From Streptomyces sp. NBC_01428 (GTDB lineage Bacteria; Actinomycetota; Actinomycetes; Streptomycetales; Streptomycetaceae), in contig NZ_CP109499.1 in NCBI RefSeq assembly GCF_036231965.1, positions 4,836,001-4,900,000 on the forward strand: a DNA stretch of 64,000 nt. The letters run 5' to 3'. Below are positions 8,400 through 15,902 of the stretch, in pieces. Every line of letters begins with the position of its first letter. Position 1 is the first letter of the stretch. The notes under the pieces are model-generated. The model saw only the letters and a list, made by a program, of their open reading frames with translations. It had not been told where the DNA came from and did no database searches. Position numbers and translations under genes: made by a program.

Positions 8400-8600
8400 A
8401 TGGCAAACACCCAGGGCCCCGAGGGCAACTACGACCCCGCGGGCAGCACCCAGATGTTCCGTGCGTTCGTCGACGAGTCCCCCCAGGGCCGACAGCAGCA
8501 GCAGGCGGCGGCTCCCGCCGGTCCCCGTGTGGGTCTGATCGTCGGCGTCATCGTCGCCGTCGTGGTCGTCGCCGCGGTGGCCTGGCTCGCGTTCAAGTAG
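8400..8600 (+). CDS. Small single-pass membrane protein, 66 aa
   Basis: The protein has a hydrophilic N-terminal half (MANTQGPEGNYDPAGSTQMF, then a short Gln-rich run) and one C-terminal transmembrane segment, GLIVGVIVAVVVVAAVAWLA, ending FK. That is the layout of a tail-anchored protein with a cytoplasmic head. There is no ribosome site, but a good promoter ends 8 nt upstream, so the mRNA is probably leaderless. Coding is supported by strong third-position GC bias. Function is not recognised; it looks like a conserved Streptomyces protein of unknown role. Confidence 0.75.
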   Translation: MANTQGPEGNYDPAGSTQMFRAFVDESPQGRQQQQAAAPAGPRVGLIVGVIVAVVVVAAVAWLAFK

Positions 8601-8657
8601 GCGGTCGGGCCGGACTTCCCGGCCACCACGCGAACCCTTCCGCGTCGCTCCGTGGTC

Positions 8658-9509
8658 CTACTTCCACTGGACGGACACGTCCCGCGTCTCGATGTGCATG
8701 CCCAACGGCACCCGCCACGCGTCGACGCACACCGTCCAGGTGCCGTCCTTCCCCGCACCGGCGGCGATCGGTGCGGGAAGGGCCTCGGTCGACGTGATCG
8801 TCGCCCAGTCGATCCCGAGCGACCCGATGATGTGCGTCCCGAACGTCACCGTGCCCGACCGCACCGCCGTCCCACCGGTGTTGCGGAACGAGACGGTGAC
8901 CTTCTCGCACCACCGGTGATCGGTGGCGGCCCGCCGGGTGTCCGCCACCCCGAGCGCCGCCGGCCGGGGGCTCGCCGACGGTGCGGGCGTGACCGGAGCG
9001 GAGGGCTGCCCGGCGCCACCGCCGGCACCTGCGCCCGGACCTCCGCTCGAACTCCCTCCCGTACCACCCGAGTCGGACCCGGAGGACGCATCGGAACCGG
9101 TGCCGCCCGCGCCGGCCCCCGTGCCGCCGGAGCCGGCCCCGGCCTTGGCGCCGCCCGCTTTCTTCGTCCCTCCCGGGCCGCCGGTCCCGTCGCCCGCGGC
9201 CGAGCCCGGGCCGCTGCCGGACGCCGTCGATCCGTCCGCGCCCGAACCGGACCGCCCGTCAACGGACTTGGCGCCGCCCGCCCCGGAGTCCCGCTTCCCG
9301 GAGCCGTCCAGCGGCACCAGGGACACGTCGTCCGACGGGGCCACCGCGACTCCCGAGCCCCCTGGTGGACCGCCCCCGGGGCCGACCGCGACATAGCCGC
9401 CACCGGCTCCGCCGCTCCCGCACGCGGCCAGGACTCCGCCCAGACACAGCACGGCCGCCGAGGCACCCCAGAGGGCACCCCGGCGTCCGGGTATCGACTC
9501 GTGACGCAT
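8658..9509 (-). CDS. Putative lipoprotein with long Gly/Ser/Ala-rich linker
   Basis: 283 aa. A signal peptide with lipobox LAAC (Cys near residue 30) indicates anchoring on the outer face of the membrane. Residues 35-180 are a low-complexity Gly/Ser/Ala/Pro linker, and the last 90 residues form one beta-rich domain holding two Cys (HRWCEKVTVSFRNTGGTAV and GTWTVCVDAW) that could pair. The domain looks like a small carbohydrate- or protein-binding sandwich, but no family is recognised. The long linker would carry it through the peptidoglycan. Confidence 0.75.
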   Translation of the reverse strand: MRHESIPGRRGALWGASAAVLCLGGVLAACGSGGAGGGYVAVGPGGGPPGGSGVAVAPSDDVSLVPLDGSGKRDSGAGGAKSVDGRSGSGADGSTASGSGPGSAAGDGTGGPGGTKKAGGAKAGAGSGGTGAGAGGTGSDASSGSDSGGTGGSSSGGPGAGAGGGAGQPSAPVTPAPSASPRPAALGVADTRRAATDHRWCEKVTVSFRNTGGTAVRSGTVTFGTHIIGSLGIDWATITSTEALPAPIAAGAGKDGTWTVCVDAWRVPLGMHIETRDVSVQWK

Positions 9510-9559
9510 CGCGCCAGTGTGACTGACGGACCGTCAATTATGAACCCTGCGTGGGGCGA

Positions 9560-10456
9560 TCAGTCGGAGATGAGGCCCTCGCGCAGCTGGGACAGCGTGC
9601 GGGTGAGGAGGCGGGAGACGTGCATCTGCGAGATGCCGACCTCCTCGCCGATCTGCGACTGGGTCATGTTCGCGAAGAAGCGCAGCATGATGATCCGGCG
9701 CTCACGGGGCGGCAGTTTGGCGAGCAGCGGCTTGAGCGACTCGCGGTACTCCACGCCCTCCAGCGCGGTGTCCTCGTAGCCGAGGCGGTCCGCGAGGGAG
9801 CCCTCGCCGCCGTCGTCCTCGGGCGCGGGCGAGTCGAGCGAGGAGGCGGTGTACGCGTTGCCGACGGCGAGACCGTCGACCACGTCCTCCTCGGACACCC
9901 CGAGCACGGTGGCGAGTTCGGCGACCGTCGGCGAGCGGTCGAGCTTCTGGGAGAGCTCGTCGCTGGCCTTCGTGAGGGCGAGCCGCAGCTCCTGCAGCCG
10001 GCGCGGGACACGCACCGACCAGGAGGTGTCACGGAAGAAGCGCTTGATCTCGCCCACGACCGTCGGCATCGCGAACGTCGGGAACTCCACGCCGCGTTCG
10101 CAGTCGAAGCGGTCGATCGCCTTGATCAGGCCGATCGTGCCGACCTGGACGATGTCCTCCATCGGCTCGTTCCGGGAGCGGAAGCGGGCTGCCGCGTACC
10201 GGACGAGCGGGAGGTTGAGCTCGATGAGGGTGTCCCGGACGTAGCCACGCTCCGGGCTGTTCTCGCCGAGTGCGGCGAGCCGCAGGAAGAGGGAGCGGGA
10301 CAGGGTCCGGGTGTCGATGGCGCCCGAGGACTCGGGGACCAGAACGGCTTCCGGGGCCTCGGTGGCAGGGACATCGGGAAGCGCGGCGTGCGCCTCGGGC
10401 ACTGCGTCGCTCTTCGTGAGCGTGAGCACCTTCGAGCTGCCCTGATCTGCGGACAT
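9560..10456 (-). CDS. sigN: SigB/SigF-family RNA polymerase sigma factor (SigN-like)
   Basis: 298 aa, group 3 sigma factor. About 45 variable residues precede region 1.2/2 (LNLPLVRYAAARFRSRNEPM, DIVQVGTIGLIKAIDRFD, FPTFAMPTVVGEIKRFFRD), then region 3 and region 4 with MTQSQIGEEVGISQMHVSRL. It is very similar through regions 2 and 4 to the next gene upstream. By its position after sigF and by my memory of S. coelicolor gene order it is the SigN orthologue, a sigma factor acting during aerial development. ATG 10456 follows GGGGGTG. The name is an inference; the family is certain. Confidence 0.85.
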   Translation of the reverse strand: MSADQGSSKVLTLTKSDAVPEAHAALPDVPATEAPEAVLVPESSGAIDTRTLSRSLFLRLAALGENSPERGYVRDTLIELNLPLVRYAAARFRSRNEPMEDIVQVGTIGLIKAIDRFDCERGVEFPTFAMPTVVGEIKRFFRDTSWSVRVPRRLQELRLALTKASDELSQKLDRSPTVAELATVLGVSEEDVVDGLAVGNAYTASSLDSPAPEDDGGEGSLADRLGYEDTALEGVEYRESLKPLLAKLPPRERRIIMLRFFANMTQSQIGEEVGISQMHVSRLLTRTLSQLREGLISD

Positions 10457-10565
10457 GCCACCCCCTTTGGGTCGCGGACGGTCGCGGCAATCGCTCCCGT
10501 CGGAGGAACGCAGCCTCCACCTGAATACCGGAGGCGGGGCCGCGGCAAACGCGCTTCCGGAAGAA

Positions 10566-10606
10566 TGTCACATGTCGGCAACACGCTGTAGTGACATGTC
10601 GACATG
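10566..10606 (-). promoter_or_regulatory. Dense palindromic sites upstream of sigN
   Basis: TGTCAC (10566-10571) faces GTGACA (10591-10596), and a perfect 12-bp palindrome CATGTCGACATG occupies 10595-10606; ACATGTCG occurs twice, at 10570 and 10594. The block is 110-150 bp upstream of the sigN start and beyond the sigF stop, a plausible place for control of sigN alone. Confidence 0.5.
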
Positions 10607-10700
10607 GGGAGGGTGAATAGGCCCTGGAAAAAGGGGGTCTGACGGTTTATCAGCGCTCAACCGCCGGAAAAAGTGACCTTGAGCGATTCGCTCTTGTCGG

Positions 10701-11663
10701 TTACGCCTCGATCCTGTTTGCGGATCGAAGACGCGCGAAACTGCGGGCGAGCAGCCTTGACACATGCATCTGGGACACTCCCAGCTCCGCGCTGATCTGC
10801 GACTGCGTGAGGTTGCTGTAGTAGCGCAGCAGCAGGATCCGCTGCTCGCGTTCGGGCAACTGTACGAGCAGATGCCGTACGAGGTCACGGTGTTCGACCC
10901 CGTCGAGCGCGGGGTCCTCGTAGCCGAGCCGGTCGAGCAGTCCCGGCAGCCCGTCGCCCTCCTGGGCGGCCTCCAGGGAGGTCGCGTGGTACGAGCGGCC
11001 GGCCTCGATGCAGGAGAGCACCTCCTCCTCGGTGATGCGCAGCCGCTCGGCGATCTCCGAGGTGGTGGGCGAGCGTCCGAAGGCGGTCGTCAGGTCCTCC
11101 GTCGCGGAGTTCACCTGCACCCACAGCTCGTGCAGCCGCCGCGGTACGTGGACGGTGCGGACGTTGTCGCGGAAGTACCGCTTGATCTCGCCGACGACCG
11201 TCGGCATCGCGAACGTCGGGAACTGCACGCCCCGGTCCGGGTCGAAGCGGTCGATCGCGTTGATCAGACCGATCGTGCCGACCTGGACCACGTCCTCCAT
11301 CGGTTCGTTGCGGGAGCGGAAGCGGGCCGCCGCGTACCGGACGAGGGGGAGGTTGGCCTCGATGAGCGCCCCGCGGACCCGGTTGTGCTCGGGGGTGCCG
11401 GGCTCCAGCACCTTGAGCTCGCCGAAGAGCACCTGGGTCAGGGCGCGGGTGTCGGCGCCGCGGCGTCGCTCGGGCGCGACCTCCGGGGCGGTCTCGACGA
11501 CGGGCGCCACGGGTGCGGCGCTGGTCGCGGTGCCTGCTGCGGCGTCGGGTGCGGTGCTCTGCGCCGGGGGCGAGGGCGGGACCTGGGCCGGGGCATGCGT
11601 GGGGGCCGGTGCCTGGGCCTGGGCCGGGGCTTCCTCCTGGGGCGGCGCAGTACTGGCCGACAC
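10701..11663 (-). CDS. sigF: Sporulation sigma factor SigF
   Basis: 320 aa from GTG 11663 (SASTAPPQEEAPAQ). A Pro/Ala/Gln-rich N-terminal extension of about 70 residues precedes a complete sigma core: LFGELKVLEPGTPEHNRVRG, region 2 VVQVGTIGLINAIDRFDPDR and PTVVGEIKRYFRDNVRTVHV, and region 4 LTQSQISAELGVSQMHVSRL. The Pro/Ala-rich start and the core match what I recall of S. coelicolor SigF, which acts late in spore maturation. GTG 11663 has GAGGTGG upstream; a TTG at 11690 is also in frame. sigN follows 244 bp downstream on the same strand. Confidence 0.85.
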   Translation of the reverse strand: MSASTAPPQEEAPAQAQAPAPTHAPAQVPPSPPAQSTAPDAAAGTATSAAPVAPVVETAPEVAPERRRGADTRALTQVLFGELKVLEPGTPEHNRVRGALIEANLPLVRYAAARFRSRNEPMEDVVQVGTIGLINAIDRFDPDRGVQFPTFAMPTVVGEIKRYFRDNVRTVHVPRRLHELWVQVNSATEDLTTAFGRSPTTSEIAERLRITEEEVLSCIEAGRSYHATSLEAAQEGDGLPGLLDRLGYEDPALDGVEHRDLVRHLLVQLPEREQRILLLRYYSNLTQSQISAELGVSQMHVSRLLARSFARLRSANRIEA

Positions 11664-11664
11664 G

Positions 11665-11763
11665 GTCAACGCCACCTCGTCATTCGTCAACGTCCGTCAA
11701 CGTATCCGTCAACTCATCCGTCAAAAGCGGTCATAGCATCACAAGACATGTGCACTGTGTGCA
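11665..11763 (-). promoter_or_regulatory. Phased GTTGACG repeats and palindrome upstream of sigF
   Basis: On the minus strand TTGAC recurs with left ends at 11665, 11686, 11696, 11708 and 11720, spaced 21, 10, 12 and 12 bp, so all copies face roughly one side of the helix. Further out is a perfect palindrome TGCAC-TGT-GTGCA (11751-11763). TTGACG resembles a -35 box but five phased copies look more like a multimeric protein site. Confidence 0.5.
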
Positions 11764-11810
11764 AGCACCGCATATTGCCGTGTTGGGGGTGAGTTGGGGC
11801 GTAAGACACC

Positions 11811-11839
11811 AAAAACCCCTGACCGGTTGCGGTCAGGGG
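11811..11839 (-). terminator. Rho-independent terminator for the Dabb gene
   Basis: A perfect 9-bp stem CCCCTGACC/GGTCAGGGG (11816-11824 and 11831-11839) with a six-base loop is followed on the minus strand by TTTTT (11811-11815). It lies 87 bp after the stop of the 97-aa gene. Confidence 0.85.
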
Positions 11840-11926
11840 CGGGAAATGGGGGCGCCGCGGCCGGTCGCGGCAATCGGATCGTTCTGATCGAACGAGCGGA
11901 AAACCGACGCGGAGCGGGCGTATGGA

Positions 11927-12220
11927 TCAGAACGGATAGTCGGCGATCACCCAGGTGGCGAACTCGCGCCAGAGGGCGACGCCCGCCTGATGGGCCGGGT
12001 GTTCCAGGTACCGGGTGAGCGCTTCGGTGTCCTCGACGGCGGAGTTGATCGCGAAGTCGTACGCGATGGGCCGGTCGGTGATGTTCCAGTCGCACTCCCA
12101 GAACCGCAGCTCGGGGATCCGGTCACCGAGCGCGCGGAAGGCGGCGACGCCCTCGACGACACGGGGCTCGTCCCGCTCGACGCCGTCGTTGAGCTTGAAG
12201 AGGACCAGATGGCGGATCAC
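11927..12220 (-). CDS. Dabb-family (stress-responsive alpha/beta barrel) protein
   Basis: 97 aa, exactly one Dabb domain: opening IRHLVLFKLNDGV, central helix and strand IPELRFWECDWNI, a Y-D-F-A strand (RPIAYDFAINSAVEDTEAL) and closing YLEHPAHQ. The fold forms dimers and covers both stress proteins and small cyclases or heme-degrading relatives; no catalytic assignment can be made. GTG 12220 has AAGGAG seven nt upstream. A good terminator follows. Confidence 0.85.
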   Translation of the reverse strand: MIRHLVLFKLNDGVERDEPRVVEGVAAFRALGDRIPELRFWECDWNITDRPIAYDFAINSAVEDTEALTRYLEHPAHQAGVALWREFATWVIADYPF

Positions 12221-12251
12221 GGGAACTCCTTGGTGGTGTCGGCGCCGGGCG

Positions 12252-12431
12252 TCAGTTCTGGGCTCCGTCGGCGACCCAGGTCATGAAGTCGCCCACCGCC
12301 TGGGCGGCGCTCGATATGCCCTCGAAGCCTATCTGGACGTAATCGGCGGCCTTGGCCGGATCCGTGATGATCACGTAGAGCGCGAAGACCACGATGACGT
12401 AGATCGCGATCTTCTTCGAATTCACCGCCAT
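12252..12431 (-). CDS. Small membrane protein, 59 aa
   Basis: Starts MAVNSKKIAIYVIVVFALYV: one N-terminal transmembrane segment after a two-Lys cytoplasmic start, then an amphipathic outer or peripheral part ending FMTWVADGAQN. ATG 12431 follows GGGAGG. The stop is 31 nt before the Dabb start, so the two genes could share a transcript. Function not recognised. A candidate -10 (TTAAAC) occurs on the minus strand about 50 nt upstream. Confidence 0.75.
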   Translation of the reverse strand: MAVNSKKIAIYVIVVFALYVIITDPAKAADYVQIGFEGISSAAQAVGDFMTWVADGAQN

Positions 12432-12688
12432 GGCGGCCTCCCCTGTGCCTGCTGCGCCCGGTGGGCCCCCTGTGACGGCGGTGAGTTTAACCTTCACACG
12501 CTCTTTAGGGACCAACGGCCCACTGGTCGAGGTCTTTTGCCCGGCCCGGGGCGCGCTGCCGCAGGTCACGATGGAAGAGAGCCCGGCGGAACCGGCAGGA
12601 ACTCCGCGGGGCCCGGAGGGGCCTCACTGCGGGGTCCGCGCCGCAGCTTCCCCCGAGACGGCGGCGTGGACCTGAGGGTCCTTGAAAC

Positions 12689-12780
12689 GGGGGAGGCGGC
12701 TGTCCCCCCGATGCCGCCTCCCCCGCCCCTTGTGGGTGCGGAAGGTAAGCCCCGGCGACTGAGCGGACGCCGGGGCTTTT
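12689..12780 (+). terminator. Two plus-strand hairpins, the second a U-tailed terminator without a known upstream gene
   Basis: A 12-bp stem GGGGGAGGCGGC (12689-12700 with 12713-12724) is followed by an 11-bp stem AAGCCCCGGCG/CGCCGGGGCTT (12747-12757 with 12768-12778) running into TTTT. On the plus strand this has the shape of an intrinsic terminator, yet no plus-strand gene lies upstream. A small RNA ending here is possible. Confidence 0.5.
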
Positions 12781-12824
12781 CCGTGCCCGGAGCCCCGGAA
12801 GGGCCCGCCCGGCCAGGAACGCAC

Positions 12825-12854
12825 GAAGGGCCCCGTCTTTCGACGAGGCTCTTC
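12825..12854 (-). terminator. Hairpin downstream of tRNA-Ser(CGA)
   Basis: GAAGGGCCCCGTC (12825-12837) pairs with GACGAGGCTCTTC (12842-12854), with one mismatch and one G-T pair and a four-base loop. It lies 5 bp past the tRNA 3' end; no U-run is present. Confidence 0.6.
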
Positions 12855-12859
12855 TGAAG

Positions 12860-12947
12860 CGGTAGCGGAGGGATTTGAACCCTCGGTGACGGGTTACGCC
12901 ACACTCGCTTTCGAGGCGAGCTCCTTCGGCCGCTCGGACACGCTACC
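12860..12947 (-). tRNA. tRNA-Ser (anticodon CGA)
   Basis: 88 nt class II tRNA. Acceptor GGTAGCG pairs with CGCTACC; anticodon stem CTCGC/GCGAG holds loop CTCGAAA, anticodon CGA, reading UCG. A long variable arm and the T-loop TTCAAAT are present; discriminator G. CCA is not encoded. Confidence 0.95.
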
Positions 12948-13048
12948 GAGGAAGACCCTACCCCAAGGTGGGCCATGGTCTGAAATCCGTTTCGGGACCC
13001 CTGAACGTCCGCGCGGGACACGGGCCCACGAGCCCATCCGGGGCGCGG

Positions 13049-13540
13049 TCAGAGGTCGCGGAAGAAGTCGGTGAGCAGCGCGGCGGACTCCTCGGCGAGG
13101 ACACCTTCGACGACCTCGGGCCGGTGGTTCAGCCGTCGGTCCCGGACCACGTCCCAGACGGATCCGGTCGCGCCCGCCTTCTCGTCACGGGCGCCGTAGA
13201 CCACCCGCTCGACCCGGGACTGCACGAGCGCGCCGGCGCACATCGTGCAGGGCTCCAGGGTGACGACGAGCGTGCAGCCGGTCAGCCGCCATTCCCCGAG
13301 CCGTGCGGCGGCCCCGCGCAGCGCGAGGACCTCGGCGTGCGCCGTCGGGTCGCCGGTGGCCTCGCGTTCGTTGTGCCCGGCCGCCAGCACGGTCGCCCCG
13401 TCCGGCGCCAGCACGACGGCCCCGACGGGAACGTCCCCGTCCCGGACGGCCAGCCGTGCCTCGTCCAGCGCGAGCCGCATCGGGTCCCGCCAGGGGTCGC
13501 GTACGGGGTCGGGCCGGGGTGCCTGATGGGAGGTGCTCAC
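13049..13540 (-). CDS. tadA: tRNA-specific adenosine deaminase TadA
   Basis: 163 aa. It converts A34 to inosine in tRNA-Arg(ACG). The zinc deaminase signature is complete: HAEVLAL (ligand His and proton-shuttling Glu) and PCTMCAG (two Cys ligands). The substrate-loop region VPVGAVV is present, and length fits bacterial TadA. GTG 13540 (STSHQAPRPDP) is the chosen start. The partner gene of unknown function, which accompanies tadA in many actinobacteria, lies 347 bp upstream on the same strand beyond a strong hairpin. Confidence 0.93.
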   Translation of the reverse strand: MSTSHQAPRPDPVRDPWRDPMRLALDEARLAVRDGDVPVGAVVLAPDGATVLAAGHNEREATGDPTAHAEVLALRGAAARLGEWRLTGCTLVVTLEPCTMCAGALVQSRVERVVYGARDEKAGATGSVWDVVRDRRLNHRPEVVEGVLAEESAALLTDFFRDL

Positions 13541-13887
13541 CCCGGGAACCTAGCGGAACCCCCGCCGGGCCGAGGCGCGGAGAGCTGCCCGAGGGCACCG
13601 CGGATGCGGTGAGGCGCGAGCGGCCCGGGAGTGTGGGGCGCCGCGAGACCGGACGGACAGGGGTGACCCGGCCCCGCCCGGGGCCGGGTCACCGATCCCG
13701 TGTGATGCCGGGGCCGTCCGCCGGCGGTGTCGTCGTCCTGCCGCGTGCGGACAGGACTGTGGAGCCGGCCGCGTCCTACGCGCCGGCGCGGCGACTGTTG
13801 TCGTTGCTGATGTCGTTACCGCGTCGTTCGGTCCGGGGAGCGGGGGCCTGGCTCGCCGGTACAGAGGACCTGCCCGCCGTCCCGGGG
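13541..13887. other. Intergenic region between tadA and its associated gene
   Basis: No gene seen. The only structure is the strong hairpin at 13662-13693. The tadA promoter is expected here on the minus strand. Confidence 0.6.
13662..13693 (-). terminator. Perfect 14-bp hairpin, probable terminator
   Basis: GGTGACCCGGCCCC (13662-13675) and its exact complement (13680-13693) surround a four-base loop. No U-run on either strand, as is common for Streptomyces hairpin terminators. It would end transcription of the tadA-associated gene before tadA. Confidence 0.65.
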
Positions 13888-14430
13888 CTAGCGGACGGTC
13901 TCCAGGACCTCGGCCGCCCCCAGCGACTCGGCGATCGTGCTGAGCGCCTCGCCTTCGTCCAGGGCCAGCAGTTCCCTCTCGCTCACTCCGAGGTCCGCGA
14001 GGATGTAGCGGTCCCCGACGGGGCTGTGCGACACGGCTTCGCCGGACACACTCCCCTCTTCTTCCTCCTCGTCGTCCTCGGAGTCCGCGGGCTCACCGTC
14101 CTCCGTGCCGTCCAGGTCGAGGGCGTCCAGGTCGGCGTCGTCGCCGCCCGGTTCCCGTCCCAGCACTTCGTCCGTGAGCAGGATCTCGCCGTACGAACTG
14201 CGGGCTGCGGCGGCGGCGTCCGACACGTAGATGCGAGGGTCCTCCTCGCCGTCCACGCGGACGACGCCGAACCACGCGTCCTCCTGCTCGATGAGCAGAA
14301 GCACCGTGTCCTCGTCCGAGACTTCACGGGCCAGGTCGGTCAGATCCGACAGGGTTTCCACATCGTCGAGCTCTGTGTCGCTCGCTTTCCACCCGTCTTC
14401 GGTGCGCGCGAGCAGTGCGGCGAAGTACAC
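13888..14430 (-). CDS. tRNA adenosine deaminase-associated protein
   Basis: 180 aa beginning YFAALLARTEDGWKASDTEL, the typical opening of the actinobacterial family named for its position beside tadA. The middle is acidic with a run of Asp/Glu (DSEDDEEEEEGS) of variable character; the end resumes the family pattern GDRYILADLGVSERELLAL. GTG 14430 has GGGAGA six nt upstream, better than an ATG at 14451. No catalytic motif is visible and the function is unknown; the tadA link is genomic context only. Confidence 0.85.
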   Translation of the reverse strand: MYFAALLARTEDGWKASDTELDDVETLSDLTDLAREVSDEDTVLLLIEQEDAWFGVVRVDGEEDPRIYVSDAAAAARSSYGEILLTDEVLGREPGGDDADLDALDLDGTEDGEPADSEDDEEEEEGSVSGEAVSHSPVGDRYILADLGVSERELLALDEGEALSTIAESLGAAEVLETVR

Positions 14431-14451
14431 CGTGACTCTCCCACTGGTCAT

Positions 14452-14867
14452 AGGTGTGCCGGTTGGGGTTCCCCCCGGCGGAGGCTGTGGACGGGGAGTG
14501 TTGCGCTGAGCCCCGCCCACTCGGAATCGTGGCAGAAACAGAGCGCTCAGGGGACGTCTTCGGCCTGCTGTGTCTGCCTCTTTTGATCGCTACCAGCGGA
14601 TCGTACGCGGATGCCCCCGCCGCGCAGGCACCTCCCGGCCCGACACGGCGGCGTGCCGCCGAGGGCGCGCGGGGTGCGATGCCGCCCGCGTGGCGGGCGC
14701 GTCGCGGGCATCGGCCTCGGCCGTGATCCGGGCCTCGCGCTGGGCGAGTTGGCGACGGCCGGGCGGTCGTGGCGCCGGCCCGGTGCGGGCGCGTCGCCCG
14801 CGGTGTCGCTCGGTGTCGTGCCCGTCGGCGGGGCGGAGGTGCGGGCCGGGCCCGCCGGGCGGGCCGC
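14452..14867. other. Intergenic region, no supported gene
   Basis: About 415 bp between the tadA-associated gene and the 60-aa gene. Open frames exist on both strands but lack ribosome sites and family resemblance. Two promoters may be housed here; none is distinct enough to name. Confidence 0.45.
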
Positions 14868-15050
14868 CTACCAGCGGAACGTGCGCATCCGCATGGCGTG
14901 GCGCAGGCGGGCCGTCTTGGCCCGGCGGGGCTGGACCCGGTCGCGCAGCTCGCGCGCCTCGGCCAGGTCGCGCAGGAACTGGGCCCGTCGCCTCCTGCGC
15001 TCGGCCTCGCTCTCCTGCCGCTCGGAGGTCTCCTCTTCCGGGTTCCGCAT
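14868..15050 (-). CDS. Small Arg/Glu-rich conserved protein, 60 aa
   Basis: Begins MRNPEEETSERQESEAERRR and ends RHAMRMRTFRW. A single highly charged helix with Arg and Glu alternating along most of its length, possibly coiled coil or nucleic-acid-binding. It diverges from upp 138 bp away. No family function is known to me; the coding call rests on codon bias, the compact frame and its recurring position upstream of upp in Streptomyces as I recall it. Confidence 0.6.
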   Translation of the reverse strand: MRNPEEETSERQESEAERRRRRAQFLRDLAEARELRDRVQPRRAKTARLRHAMRMRTFRW

Positions 15051-15188
15051 TGGCACACCACCCCAGGTCCGTCCCTCCCACCTTCCCTCCGATGGTCGGT
15101 TTGATGCCAGCGGACGGGTGACGCGGCGGGCCGGGGCGTGCGGGACGGGGCAGTGGCGGGCGTCCGGGGCCCGGCTACTGTTGTGGAC

Positions 15189-15824
15189 ATGCGTCTCCAC
15201 GTCGTCGACCACCCTCTGGTCGCCCATAAGCTCACCACCCTGCGCGACCGGCGCACCGACTCCGCGACCTTCCGGCGGCTCGCCGACGAGCTGGTCACCC
15301 TGCTCGCCTACGAGGCCACCCGTGACGTGCGGACGGAGCAGGTCGACGTCGTGACCCCGGTCTCCCCGACCACGGGCGTCAAGCTCTCCTACCCCCGTCC
15401 CCTCGTCGTGCCGATCCTGCGCGCGGGCCTCGGCATGCTCGACGGCATGGTCCGGCTGCTGCCGACGGCGGAGGTGGGCTTCCTGGGCATGGTGCGCGAC
15501 GAGGAGACGCTTCAGGCCTCCACGTACGCCACCCGCATGCCGGACGACCTCTCGGGCCGCCAGGTGTACGTCCTGGACCCGATGCTGGCCACCGGCGGCA
15601 CGCTCGTCGCGGCGATCCAGGAGCTGATCAAGCGTGGCGCCGACGACGTCACCGCGGTCGTCCTGCTGGCCGCGCCGGAGGGCGTCGAGGTGATGGAGCG
15701 AGACCTGGCGGGCACGCCGGTCACCGTCGTCACGGCCTCGGTCGACGAGCGCCTGAACGAGCACGGTTACATCGTGCCGGGCCTCGGCGACGCGGGGGAC
15801 CGGATGTACGGCGCCGCCGAGTAA
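15189..15824 (+). CDS. upp: Uracil phosphoribosyltransferase
   Basis: 211 aa. It converts uracil and PRPP to UMP in pyrimidine salvage. The PRPP-binding signature VLDPMLATGGTLVAA is at about residues 129-143; the uracil-binding C-terminal segment GYIVPGLGDAGDRMYG is present. ATG 15189 has no ribosome site, but TACTGT at 15177-15182 would serve as a -10 box six nt ahead, suggesting a leaderless mRNA. The gene ends at a hairpin shared with the convergent LytR_C gene. Confidence 0.97.
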   Translation: MRLHVVDHPLVAHKLTTLRDRRTDSATFRRLADELVTLLAYEATRDVRTEQVDVVTPVSPTTGVKLSYPRPLVVPILRAGLGMLDGMVRLLPTAEVGFLGMVRDEETLQASTYATRMPDDLSGRQVYVLDPMLATGGTLVAAIQELIKRGADDVTAVVLLAAPEGVEVMERDLAGTPVTVVTASVDERLNEHGYIVPGLGDAGDRMYGAAE

Positions 15825-15851
15825 CGACGGAACGGACGGCTCCCCGGAAAC

Positions 15852-15883
15852 GGGCTCTGCGGAACGGGTGTTCGGCAGAGCCC
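15852..15883. terminator. Hairpin between convergent upp and LytR_C genes
   Basis: GGGCTCTGC (15852-15860) and GCAGAGCCC (15875-15883), perfect 9-bp stem, 14-base loop. Positioned to serve both genes. Confidence 0.65.
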
Positions 15884-15902
15884 CGGGTTCCGTTCCGAGG
15901 GG

